Shown piece after piece: positions 32,761 to 44,826 of a stretch of DNA of 64,000 nucleotides (the first letter of the stretch is position 1; every line of letters starts with the position of its first letter). The DNA comes from Smallanthus sonchifolius (taxonomy: Eukaryota > Streptophyta > Magnoliopsida > Asterales > Asteraceae). Below the pieces are notes generated by a model. The model was not told the origin of the DNA. It did no database searches and saw only the letters and a program-made list of their open reading frames with translations. The DNA is taken from assembly GCA_023525975.1 (NCBI GenBank), contig CM042032.1, forward strand, positions 72,562,260-72,626,259. Direction: 5' to 3'. The position numbers and the translations under genes are program-made.

Positions 32761-34266
32761 AAAAAGCATAATCTTCTCTTTGTGAGAGTGGTTTTCTTAA
32801 TTATGATAATATAGAATTTGTAGACGACGAGTTAAAGAAATGGATATATGTGAAGATTAGGTTAAGAAATCATTCAACAAAATGTCTACATTGCTTTGTG
32901 GTTTGTACTTGGTATGTGTTTATTCAATTTGTGAAAAGTTTTTATTTTACTTTTGGTTTATATGGGCACAAAATAGGGTTTGATTTGGTTGTGGCAGTTG
33001 ACTGTGAATGTAGACAAAGAACAGTTGAATGAGCTTTTTAGGGAAACGCTTAATGAGTGTGGTTGAAAAGATGAAATGAAGTCCCTCTGCAGGTTCTCCC
33101 TTTCATTATCACTCTTTTTGTTTATATAAATTGTTAAAACGTTTTAATTTTATTGGGTATTTGGGATTCAATTTTAAGTGTTTGGTTAGAAGCAAATTGC
33201 TTATGAGTATCTGCTTATTTGAGATTGGAATAAGCATTTTGGGAGTTGCTTATGAATTGAGTTTTTGCTCAGGTTCATGATTATGCACTACACATATCAT
33301 CCGATTGCAGGTGCTGGACCATTCATTTGAGATGCATAAATAGACCATAAAATTTTTTCTACATGTTGAACAATAATAACTTGTGTATAAAACATAGATG
33401 GAATCTCCCATTCATTTAGCAACTCTTGAGTTTATACTACAAGAGTTATGTTTCTTATTTAAGTTTAATTTATATTCTAAACTCTGCATTTCAACTGGTA
33501 TATAAAACATACAATTGGTAATGCAGCATGTACAAAGGATAATCAATGATACAAACAATGATTTGATTCCCAAACTATTGTACATCTATGTGAGAATAAG
33601 TCCACCTCTTATGGAGAAATTTCATTTGCATAATTCATTATCATTTTGATGATCAGGATAAAAGAATGTTCATTTTATAAGTTTCATAATTGTGACCCTT
33701 TTCTGTTTTATTCTTGAAATAAAATAATTCTTTGCTAACATTAGTATAAATTAAATAAATAACTACTTAATGTATGTTTATACTATATATTGCATAATTG
33801 TTCAAGAAAATGTTATTAGTTATCTATGTTAACACTATCTAACTTGAATGACTTTTGTTGCTTCTCTTTCATATCTATGGTTAGGAAAAAAAAATGAGGA
33901 TTTAAGGTTGTGTGTGGTGGATGTTAATGATATCAAGGTGCCGGAGTTGACCCCACTCCCACACCCAACTGACGCCGGTTCCACACTTGAACGTTTAGTC
34001 AGGCATAATTTATTCTTAGAAGAATGAGGATATTGTGGGATTCTAGCTGACTTTTGTTAATCCAACAACAGATGACAGATTAACCTTTCTTCCTGGTATG
34101 TGTTTGTATATATGTGTATTTCTTTTGCAGTGTTATAATTTTGCTTATAGATGGGAATTTTGACCTGCTTACGTATGAATGTGTCGATTCAGGTTATGTT
34201 TTATCTTAACGAGTTAAACGTCAATAAAATTAGCTAGAAAAGAAAAGGGTCAAATATGTCAACAGT
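32761..34266. other. Helitron interior, left part
   Basis: AT-rich, intron-like sequence. A short exon-like piece around 33905-34025 (gtgccggagttgacc...) cannot be assigned. Confidence 0.35.
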
Positions 34267-37121
34267 TGTCACACCCCGACCGATGGCGGAATCATCGAGG
34301 CGGACAATGAAATGATTGTTCATAAGCACATGATCTACTAAGGTTGCATAATTCATTAATGAGATTTAAATACCAAATATCCAAATACAATTCAAGTTAC
34401 AACACCCTATACTAGAATATTACACATAATTATTTTACTAGGTCCAAAAGCCTTATGTGTAGCACCTTCAACACATAGTCACAAAATCACATATCTTCAC
34501 CTGAAACGTAATCCAAAACAAGTGTCAACTACGAGAGTTGGTGAGTTTACATATGTTTAAATAAAATAAAAGTTTAGTTAAAAACGTTTATACAATTCAT
34601 AGTTTGACATGGTATGATATGGCATAATGTGGAGAATTCACTATATGTATACCAATTGTAAGCATGTAATTATGTATATAAGCATAAAGGTTTAACGTGA
34701 TAGGCATAGCATACCGCTACCCTAAAAGTGATAGGCATGGAATCAAGACTATGTGGGTTACACATAATTTAAACCATCCTAAAAGTATCCAAAGCATGCA
34801 AGTATGTATAAGCACAAATGTTTAACGTGATAGGCATGGAATCAAGACTATGTGGGTCACACACCGTCTAAGAACCACCCTAAAAGTATCCATAGCATAA
34901 CAAGTGACCATGCACAAAAGCACAATAATCTACGCATGTAAACACAAGTTGAATTGTATGTAAGTATGCACAGATTACGTCTCACCCCAAAATGTTTAAA
35001 AATGTAAATAGGGGATATGTAACTCACCTGTGCAAACAAGGTAGTGATGTAGCAAAGTCCAATAGTGTATTCCGACCTACTCGTGTCCTAAATATTTAAG
35101 ATTCCATAAAGTCTATGTAATGATTCTACCGTGTGTTGATCATGCATTCAATTCACCCAACTAGGCTAGACATGAACCTGTATTAAGTTTCCAAATTTTT
35201 TGACACGACAATCGTTGGTAACGGTTTGTGATAACAAAATATATTTATATACACTTATATAATAAGATATGCATTTCATAACATGTCATTACGTTCACGT
35301 ATCATTATTAGGTTTGGGGGTTGAAGTTAAATATATATACTATAAAAATAAGGCTTTTGATATCAAACTAGTCGTTAGAAAAGTACTCGAGTTTTTAAGT
35401 CTACTTAAAACATGTTTTTAGTTATCTAAATAAATTCAATAAATTATGAGATATTTACCATGCATAACCACATGTCTTGGGTTTATAAAAGTGTATGGAT
35501 CATAATTTACAAACACTTTTAGGAGTTTAAAGCATAGCACACAACTCAGTTGGGTCAACAGTTTTGATTCTGCTGAATAGGTCAAGGGAAAACGGCTGTT
35601 TGGGGGTCCAAATGTCAGTTTCAAGACAATAGATCATATGGGTTTTATAACCAACACAAAATGCTAACTTTAGAAAAAGGAATCAAGTTATTTGGACAAT
35701 TATTGAACAAGTTATGACCTCAACAAGTTAGCTCTATAAATCTGCCATAAAGCCCAGAAGATACACATTTTCTTGTATCACCCTTTTGGGGTATCAAAAC
35801 TCCTCCAAAAATTGTGAAACCAATTGGGTCGGAAAGAGGACTCTTTAAACTTAATCTTAGACTCAAGAAACGTCCAATTTGGTTTAGTTTTGACAAAGAT
35901 ATGACCTTCCCAATTTGTAACAGAATTCTGCCAGCAATATAGTTGTTTCAAATGGTATATTTTCTTTTGAAATATGCACTATTTGGGTGAACGTATACAT
36001 AAAACAACTAATGTACATGTTAATGATCAAGATTAGGACTTGAACACTCACTTAAGGCAAGCAAGGAGAAGGGTGAGGGAGTCCGGTGGAGGGGGTGTTG
36101 CTGCTGCTTTCTTGGAGTCGAAAAGGAATCAAGGAGTGAAGGTGACGTAGTTGACGTGAGACCCGGTTCCTTCTCGGGACGTCCCGTATGGCTCGGTGAG
36201 TTCCCGAAGTGATCTGTAAGCTTCGCGTAAACGTAATATGGTGACCGTAGTTGAGAAATGGTGACCCGAAATGGTAGGTTCTTGTTCCGAAAGAACCCGT
36301 AAAAGGTGGGGAAGCCGTTACGGTTGGAAGTGGTGTACGATGGTGGTTGCGGGGGGGGGGGGGGGTGATGTAAGGTTGCTGAGTTGGTGGAGCCGAGAGG
36401 AGGAAGGCAAAGGTGAAGGGTGGTGTCGGGTGAAGGTTGTCCGAATAGAAGGAGAAGAGATTGAGTTTGTTGGTGGATTTGGAACTTTCATATGCATGTA
36501 TTTATACCCCTTCATTTTGGTTATTACCTTGTGGTTTGTATGTCCTCATGAGACATATTAATTCCAAATAGGCACATGTGTTTGGAAATTTAGAGACAAT
36601 TGTGTCTCCCTTTGCTTTTGGTCGGCCATGGTTCAACATCACGAGGGGGAGGGGGAGGGGGAGGGGGAGGGTAGTGGCTTGAGGTGTTTAATGTTAGGTG
36701 TTTTACCCGGTAGAATACCCGCTAAGTGTAACCCGGTTTTTAATAGTCGTTACGTGGTCGTTAGAGTACGAGTCGGGTATATATAAAAAAAAGTATACGT
36801 TTAATAGTTTTGACATTATATGTGCTCGTGTAAAACATTTAAGATTTTATTTTTTATCCGGGTAGGCATTCTTTACTAATAAAAATAAAGAGAATGTTTC
36901 GAGATGTTTACATTTTTTTTTTTTCACCAACGCGATGTTGGGTTCGATGTGTCTCGGAAATTTCTAATATTGCCATCATAAGTTGCATATTGGGTGGACT
37001 CTGCTAAACCCGGTAAGACCTAATTAATTGATATTAAGTAAAAACACTTGCATTTCATTCAATAGAAGATGTTTACATGACATATAATATAAACGCGTGA
37101 ATAAAAACCCGGAATGTCACA
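34267..37121 (-). repeat. 3' LTR of the young Ty3 element
   Basis: On the minus strand it runs TGTGACATTCCGG ... GGTCGGGGTGTGACA. TATA box ggtataaata (minus, about 36500). Contains a 15-bp poly-G run at 36351-36365 and a (ggggga)n tract at 36643-36671. Confidence 0.95.
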
Positions 37122-37135
37122 GTCTCCCCATGTTA
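37122..37135 (-). other. Polypurine tract
   Basis: Minus strand ...catggggagact directly abuts the 3' LTR; it primes plus-strand DNA synthesis. Confidence 0.75.
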
Positions 37136-37699
37136 AAGGAATTTCGTCCCGAAATTCGATTTACGAAGGTTATGGAAGCGGGAAAGAGACGCCAATGGAC
37201 TTAGAATGGAATTACTTACCGTAGAAAGATTCAGCGGGGAAATAGCGTATGATAACGGATGACGGCGTTAATTTGAGTCGAGTTGTCAATTAGTTGCTCT
37301 AATAGTATAATGAGATTTATGCATACAATTTTTCATACAACGCATGAATGTAAACTACTAGGAACCAGATTTAACAATATTGGTGCCAATCACCTCGTGA
37401 CATGGCATTTTCCTTTAAAACTCTACCCCACGGGTGTTCTTATTTTAAAATTTTGCAAAAACATTTTCAAAAACCGGTCCTCCTCCTAGTACTTATGCAT
37501 GGTTTATACTCGTTATATCAAGTGGGTTTATGTATAGGGTGTACCAGCGGCTAACCCACCACCCCTTTGATATACCGGGGATTCCCCGTGCATAATTACT
37601 AGGATTTAGAACTTCAATAATTTAAGTAAACTTTAATAGAGTTAGCAAGTTGTATGACCGAGTTTAAACATAATGGGTTTGTTTCACAAAAGTATAGGG

Positions 37700-39092
37700 A
37701 TGAGATGAATGGTGATAGCATAGTTGTCATATGCAATCACGGGCTATAGAGCTCATAGCAATGGATTTCCCATCCGCTATTACCATGATATACGAGTTAT
37801 CAAGATTGGTTGGTCGTTTAGCTAATAGTTGGTTAAACGCAAGAGACACAATTTTTCTATTGGCTTGAATATTGAATAAAACGGATGTATAAAGATAGTG
37901 AACAAAGGAACGTACTGTTGACAGTGTCGTCATTGGCCGGAGCCTCGTTAGCATTTATATTAAATGCTCGTACACGAGGACCACCTTGATTTTGAAGTCT
38001 TGGACATTGGTTTCGAAAGTGGTTTGGGTCTCCACATTAGTAACAGGCCCGTCCATAGGTGACAGTGAGAGGCACTGGATGATTGCCTTGAGTAGCTTGA
38101 TTAACGATAGTGCGAGCACGGCAAGTAGTAACAATGTGTCCATAGCGTCTACATTTTGAGCATAGACGGCATGCAGCATGCGGGGCATGGTGATACTTGC
38201 AAGTAGGGCATTGGGGAAATGAACCTACATAATTTCTCAGAATTTGACCCGCAAGAGTAACTTGGGTCACAGGTACGACAGGAATGATGGCCGCAAAGTT
38301 TTGGGCCTTGCGCTTCCTATCATGATGGGAAGATTTGAGCTCTTCGTCTTTGTCGGACACAGAAGTAGCAGCTTTGTCGACCACTTTCTTGGTACCCTTC
38401 CTGGATAAGGTACCTGCTTTGACGTGATTGTCAGTCAACACAGCAGACAAACGGATAGCGTATTCGAGAGTGGAGGGATCACTTCCCAATACGGTGTCTT
38501 GGAGCGGCATAGGCAGTCCACCTATGTATTTCTCAATTCTCCGTGCTAAGGGAGTAACCATGTGGGGCACGAGCAGACTTAGTTCTTGAAAACGAGTGGT
38601 GTAAGCCAAATTCTCTCCGCTATCTTGGGTGAGATCCCAAAATTCAGCTTCGAGCTTCCTCATTTCGTTGCGAGGACAGAACTCGTCAGTCATAAGTCGT
38701 TTCATTTAGTCCCAAGACAAGGACATAATAGATTCGTTGCCGCGAGTACGTTTCTCACAGTTCCACCAGGTGAGTGCTCGTTTTTGGAAGACGCTGGTAG
38801 CATAACGGACTTTGAGGTTGTCGGGACAATCGCTGTTTAGGAAAGTACTCTCCATACTTTCAAACCATTGAAGAAGGCCAGTTGCACCTTCCGTCCCGAA
38901 GAATTTGGTGGGGTTGCAAGAATTGAAATGTTTGAATGTACAGTATGGTGGGTTTGCGCCATTCCATTGCGTGTTGGACCCATTACTGTTGTTGTTAGCT
39001 TGGATCATTTGGCTTACTAGTTGGGTAAGTAGTGCAGCAAGGTCAGCGTTGGAGTTGCTAGAGTTAGCATTAACCGCGCGACGGGGAGGCAT
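37700..39092 (-). pseudogene. Gag and decayed protease of the young Ty3 element
   Basis: Starts at ATG 39092. The retrotransposon gag domain (FKHFNSCNPTKFFGTEGA ... ALTWW) is stopped by TAA at 38706-38708, then continues in frame through DEFCPRNEMRKLEAEF and a CCHC knuckle (CSKCRRYGHIVTTC). A second TAA near 38037 splits the next knuckle (GRACY-stop-CGDPNH). Beyond it a protease-like stretch has NIQA where DTGA is usual, so the catalytic Asp is lost. Recognisable similarity ends near 37700. Since the LTRs are nearly identical, these lesions probably predate this insertion. Confidence 0.85.
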
Positions 39093-40062
39093 TCTATAAG
39101 TACCACAAGAAGAGACAAGAACTTATGAGACTTCGGATAAAATAGGCATGTATGTGCCACAGTTGGTAGACTGTTCACAATAATACAAGCAGGAACGTGA
39201 GATGACACTCATCATGTCGCGTGATAATGTATGTAAGTTCTGACTAAAACTGATCACATAATTCATTCAAAATTTATAACACTAAAGGATAGGGAAAATA
39301 AGCCATGAAATCTATTCCTGGGAGGATATGATAACATAGATCATTATTCGCGCAATAGGAATGGCCGGGATTCGTATGCACTACAAATTGTTATTACGTG
39401 TGCACCCGTAATAATGATTTGTTTTGCATGTTCGTCTAGTTCTTCCTATCTTGCTATAATGTCCCCAAATTTTGAGTTTAGGTTCGGATCGTATTCTTGC
39501 GAATACAGTGACTTATCAACGTTAAGTAATTCCTCAAAACTTTCTAGGAGACATGTTTTAGCCTATAGGTAAACACTCACTTCAGGAATTCCCAGGAAAG
39601 CATACGGGTCCGTTTATTTGGATTTATACGAAATGCTTTCCTAGACAGAAAACCCGATGTACAGGTGTCACCCTTCCAGATTGCATGTGTCCTTTACTGG
39701 TTTTGAGAAATTAAGTCGTTGACGAGATTTTCAAGATTTTAATTGACTTGAGAGTCTATGAGTATAAAATGTGTAGGAATGTTGCAATTTATAAGGATTA
39801 GGAAAGAGTATGGATAAGGATGGGTAGTGTATTTGTTTGCATAAGTTTGTTTAACAAATGTGTATGTAAAGGATGTATCATGTGTTTAAAGCCTTGTATG
39901 TATGTGTATAAGTCTCATGTAACAAACTTGGGGAAATTCAAATAATACCTAACTACAAATAATTCACATAGCAATTAATCATTTAGCACATAACACATAA
40001 AAGGGAGTCCTAGGGTTATAGTCTAGGTCATTGTGTCTAATAACCTAATTCCCTATAACCAT

Positions 40063-40075
40063 GGCTCTGATACCA
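40063..40075 (-). other. Primer-binding site, initiator Met tRNA
   Basis: TGGTATCAGAGCC on the minus strand, three bases inside the 5' LTR. Confidence 0.92.
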
Positions 40076-40078
40076 ATC

Positions 40079-42932
40079 TGTCACACCCCGACCGATGGCG
40101 GAATCATCGAGGCGGACAATGAAATGATTGTTCATAAGCACATGATCTACTAAGGTTGCATAATTCATTAATGAGATTTAAATACCAAATATCCAAATAC
40201 AATTCAAGTTACAACACCCTATACTAGAATATTACACATAATTATTTTACTAGGTCCAAAAGCCTTATGTGTAGCACCTTCAACACATAGTCACAAAATC
40301 ACATATCTTCACCTGAAACGTAATCCAAAACAAGTGTCAACTACGAGAGTTGGTGAGTTTACATATGTTTAAATAAAATAAAAGTTTAGTTAAAAACGTT
40401 TATACAATTCATAGTTTGACATGGTATGATATGGCATAATGTGGAGAATTCACTATATGTATACCAATTGTAAGCATGTAATTATGTATATAAGCATAAA
40501 GGTTTAACGTGATAGGCATAGCATACCGCTACCCTAAAAGTGATAGGCATGGAATCAAGACTATGTGGGTTACACATAATTTAAACCATCCTAAAAGTAT
40601 CCAAAGCATGCAAGTATGTATAAGCACAAATGTTTAACGTGATAGGCATGGAATCAAGACTATGTGGGTCACACACCGTCTAAGAACCACCCTAAAAGTA
40701 TCCATAGCATAACAAGTGACCATGCACAAAAGCACAATAATCTACGCATGTAAACACAAGTTGAATTGTATGTAAGTATGCACAGATTACGTCTCACCCC
40801 AAAATGTTTAAAAATGTAAATAGGGGATATGTAACTCACCTGTGCAAACAAGGTAGTGATGTAGCAAAGTCCAATAGTGTATTCCGACCTACTCGTGTCC
40901 TAAATATTTAAGATTCCATAAAGTCTATGTAATGATTCTACCGTGTGTTGATCATGCATTCAATTCACCCAACTAGGCTAGACATGAACCTGTATTAAGT
41001 TTCCAAATTTTTTGACACGACAATCGTTGGTAACGGTTTGTGATAACAAAATATATTTATATACACTTATATAATAAGATATGCATTTCATAACATGTCA
41101 TTACGTTCACGTATCATTATTAGGTTTGGGGGTTGAAGTTAAATATATATACTATAAAAATAAGGCTTTTGATATCAAACTAGTCGTTAGAAAAGTACTC
41201 GAGTTTTTAAGTCTACTTAAAACATGTTTTTAGTTATCTAAATAAATTCAATAAATTATGAGATATTTACCATGCATAACCACATGTCTTGGGTTTATAA
41301 AAGTGTATGGATCATAATTTACAAACACTTTTAGGAGTTTAAAGCATAGCACACAACTCAGTTGGGTCAACAGTTTTGATTCTGCTGAATAGGTCAAGGG
41401 AAAACGGCTGTTTGGGGGTCCAAATGTCAGTTTCAAGACAATAGATCATATGGGTTTTATAACCAACACAAAATGCTAACTTTAGAAAAAGGAATCAAGT
41501 TATTTGGACAATTATTGAACAAGTTATGACCTCAACAAGTTAGCTCTATAAATCTGCCATAAAGCCCAGAAGATACACATTTTCTTGTATCACCCTTTTG
41601 GGGTATCAAAACTCCTCCAAAAATTGTGAAACCAATTGGGTCGGAAAGAGGACTCTTTAAACTTAATCTTAGACTCAAGAAACGTCCAATTTGGTTTAGT
41701 TTTGACAAAGATATGACCTTCCCAATTTGTAACAGAATTCTGCCAGCAATATAGTTGTTTCAAATGGTATATTTTCTTTTGAAATATGCACTATTTGGGT
41801 GAACGTATACATAAAACAACTAATGTACATGTTAATGATCAAGATTAGGACTTGAACACTCACTTAAGGCAAGCAAGGAGAAGGGTGAGGGAGTCCGGTG
41901 GAGGGGGTGTTGCTGCTGCTTTCTTGGAGTCGAAAAGGAATCAAGGAGTGAAGGTGACGTAGTTGACGTGAGACCCGGTTCCTTCTCGGGACGTCCCGTA
42001 TGGCTCGGTGAGTTCCCGAAGTGATCTGTAAGCTTCGCGTAAACGTAATATGGTGACCGTAGTTGAGAAATGGTGACCCGAAATGGTAGGTTCTTGTTCC
42101 GAAAGAACCCGTAAAAGGTGGGGAAGCCGTTACGGTTGGAAGTGGTGTACGATGGTGGTTGCGGGGGGGGGGGGGGTGATGTAAGGTTGCTGAGTTGGTG
42201 GAGCCGAGAGGAGGAAGGCAAAGGTGAAGGGTGGTGTCGGGTGAAGGTTGTCCGAATAGAAGGAGAAGAGATTGAGTTTGTTGGTGGATTTGGAACTTTC
42301 ATATGCATGTATTTATACCCCTTCATTTTGGTTATTACCTTGTGGTTTGTATGTCCTCATGAGACATATTAATTCCAAATAGGCACATGTGTTTGGAAAT
42401 TTAGAGACAATTGTGTCTCCCTTTGCTTTTGGTCGGCCATGGTTCAACATCACGAGGGGGAGGGGGAGGGGGAGGGGGAGGGTAGTGGCTTGAGGTGTTT
42501 AATGTTAGGTGTTTTACCCGGTAGAATACCCGCTAAGTGTAACCCGGTTTTTAATAGTCGTTACGTGGTCGTTAGAGTACGAGTCGGGTATATATAAAAA
42601 AAAGTATACGTTTAATAGTTTTGACATTATATGTGCTCGTGTAAAACATTTAAGATTTTATTTTTTATCCGGGTAGGCATTCTTTACTAATAAAAATAAA
42701 GAGAATGTTTCGAGATGTTTACATTTTTTTTTTTTCACCAACGCGATGTTGGGTTCGATGTGTCTCGGAAATTTCTAATATTGCCATCATAAGTTGCATA
42801 TTGGGTGGACTCTGCTAAACCCGGTAAGACCTAATTAATTGATATTAAGTAAAAACACTTGCATTTCATTCAATAGAAGATGTTTACATGACATATAATA
42901 TAAACGCGTGAATAAAAACCCGGAATGTCACA
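40079..42932 (-). repeat. 5' LTR of the young Ty3 element
   Basis: Copy of 34267-37121 at an offset of 5,812 bases up to the poly-G run (14 G here) and 5,811 after it. This LTR would drive transcription leftward. Open frames inside it have no family similarity and are mirrored in the other LTR. Confidence 0.95.
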
Positions 42933-43671
42933 ACAGTCATGCAGAGTGTATTTTGTAATAGATAAAACCTCCTAAATCATTTTATTATAAAATCATATTA
43001 TTATTGAAATAATATAGTTCTTTATAATCATATTTGAAAAAAGAAAACTTGTAGAAATTTTTTTGTTTTGTTTTGGGTCAACCAAACCTGACCCATTTTA
43101 ACCTATTAAAAATTATCTGTTTTGACCAATCACCTAACCCACATATTAACTCATTTTGCTACCTCTAAATTTATGCATAACTAAAGTTAGTGATTTTAAC
43201 CCATTTACCTAAAATGGGCAAACTGGTTAAACAAGTTGACCCATTTACCAAAAGTATTATTGCATCCAAAAATGGTTTCATTAACTTCTTGAATTTTTTT
43301 GTGCTTGCTAAATATGCAGATGTATGTGTTATGGTTGAACAACATTCAAAACATAAAAAAACCATGAAAACTTTGACTTTAAAATTTTGACAACTTTTTA
43401 TTTTTTTTAATTTTCTTTTGTATTTATTTCTTTTTGATTGATTTGTTTCTGTTTACTTTCTTTCTATATATTTCATTTTTATGCTTTGAATTTTATTTTT
43501 CTAGGTGACATGGAGCTTTAATAGAATAATGGGTGATGTTATGGTGTAAAATTGGATACGCAAGAATCATAGACTCTCTTGAACTTAGGTCTGTAACTTT
43601 ATTACAAAATTTCTCGATTCTTCTTTAGATCCATATATAATTCGTGAAACGGGTCAATTCAAAATAGTTTT

Positions 43672-43977
43672 ATGTCTGTTGAAGTCCCGAAAATGGAGGG
43701 AAATGGAGTTTTTGTGAAGAAGAAAACTAGGTTGAAGGTGAAGATCAAGTTTGGGAATCCATCATTAAGGAGGTTAATTAGTGGTGCAATTGCAGGAGCG
43801 GTTTCAAGAACATGTGTTGGTCCATTAGAGACTATAAGAACTCATTTGATGGTCGGGAGTAGTGGTCATTCTACTACTAAAGTTTCTCAAGATATTATGC
43901 AAACTAAAGGCTGGACTGGCCTCTTCAGGGGCAATTTGGTATTGTGATTCCTGTCTCCTCGAGCAAAGCAATTGAGG
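43672..43977 (+). pseudogene. BT1-like mitochondrial-carrier exon captured by the Helitron
   Basis: Encodes the start of a mitochondrial carrier family protein of the Brittle-1 adenine-nucleotide transporter type: PSLRRLISGAIAGAVSRT, PLETIRTHLMVGSSGHST, MQTKGWTGLFRGNLV. The first carrier signature Px(D/E)xx(K/R) is present as PLETIR. After GNLV the frame is lost by a small indel. A different frame continues to SKAIE and a splice-donor-like GAG|GTATAG at 43977. No further carrier repeats follow in the window, so this is a fragment of one exon. The source gene encodes an inner-membrane or plastid-membrane transporter. Confidence 0.85.
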
Positions 43978-44826
43978 TATAGTTGTTTTACTTATAATCT
44001 TCACATGCTTACTCAAAATTAATCATACATGTAACTGTTTAGTGTTGGTTTTAGTACATTTAATTGCCTGTAGTATCAAAGGTGTTATTTTTTGCACCCT
44101 TTGTTGTTGCCAATTTGATGAAATTTTGAGATAATTTGATATGTTTGCATTTGGAAAAAGATTATGAGATATTAGATGATTAGAAATAGACAATCAGTTG
44201 TAATGAAACGTGGTGCTGGAGACAGTGTTTGAATCCTGTTTGTCTGCATGATATTGGAATAATCACTTTTGATCATGTTGAATGTTGTCAAATTCTTATT
44301 ATTTAAGGAAGTAATAGACGAAATAATCTCAAAATAATGATATATAAGTAATCTCACTCTACATTTTGATAGTCACTTATGTTGCAAGTTGCAACTAGAA
44401 CTATTATGAAACTAACTACTCTAAGCAGATTAATCTGACCCTTAAGCAGTTTACGAGTATTTCAAATTGTATTCTCAAAGTGGTTATGTGCTTATCACAT
44501 CTTGAACGCACTATAATAAGTTTTTAGTGTTTGGGTAACCTGCTTCTGTTTATGATTTATAAAAACTGATTATTCTGAATAGATTATTTAACACCTAAAT
44601 TGCTGCCATGATATCCTAGCAGTCTTCTACTCTTTTTTGTGTGCTAAATGATGTTTTTTTGTTTCACTTTTGCATGCTAAATTGTCATTACTATGATATT
44701 TAAAGCAATTCTGTGCAGTTATTAGCTTACTAAAAATGAGGTGTAATTTATTAAAAACATTGGTATAACTAGGCAAATTTTTACACAAAATTAATGTATC
44801 GGGCCGCACATTGTGCGGGTTCCCTA
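43978..44826 (+). other. Helitron interior, right part
   Basis: Probably the captured intron after the BT1-like exon plus the Helitron 3' region. AT-rich, no coding signal. Confidence 0.4.

Larger units (their letters stand above)
34267..42932 (-). mobile_element. Young non-autonomous Ty3/gypsy element (gag-only, Tekay/Del-like)
   Basis: An 8,666-bp element bounded by the 5-bp target duplication ACAGT (34262-34266 and 42933-42937). LTRs at 34267-37121 (2,855 bp) and 40079-42932 (2,854 bp). By eye the only difference is a poly-G run of 15 versus 14. The interior is only 2,957 bp: primer-binding site, gag and a decayed protease, then straight to the polypurine tract. Reverse transcriptase, RNase H and integrase are absent. 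Long LTRs and gag similarity to the element at 59-64 kb suggest the Tekay/Del lineage. It must have been moved by proteins supplied in trans. Confidence 0.93.

Noticed and set aside
40063..40075. tRNA-like matches at primer-binding sites (also 2850, 4831, 11616, 56960)
   Set aside because: Only 12-19 bases complementary to tRNA 3' ends; no cloverleaf around them, so not tRNA genes.
34857..42372. Matching open frames inside both LTRs (for example near 35436, 36271, 41248 and 41832)
   Set aside because: They lie wholly in LTR sequence, are mirrored by the repeat, and have low-complexity or family-less translations. The 164-codon frame at 41832 is open only because of the one-G difference.
34267..42932. 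Assembly duplication as the reason for the near-identical LTRs
   Set aside because: The copies end at TG/CA-type LTR boundaries, with primer site and polypurine tract correctly placed inside and a 5-bp target duplication outside, which an assembly artefact would not create.
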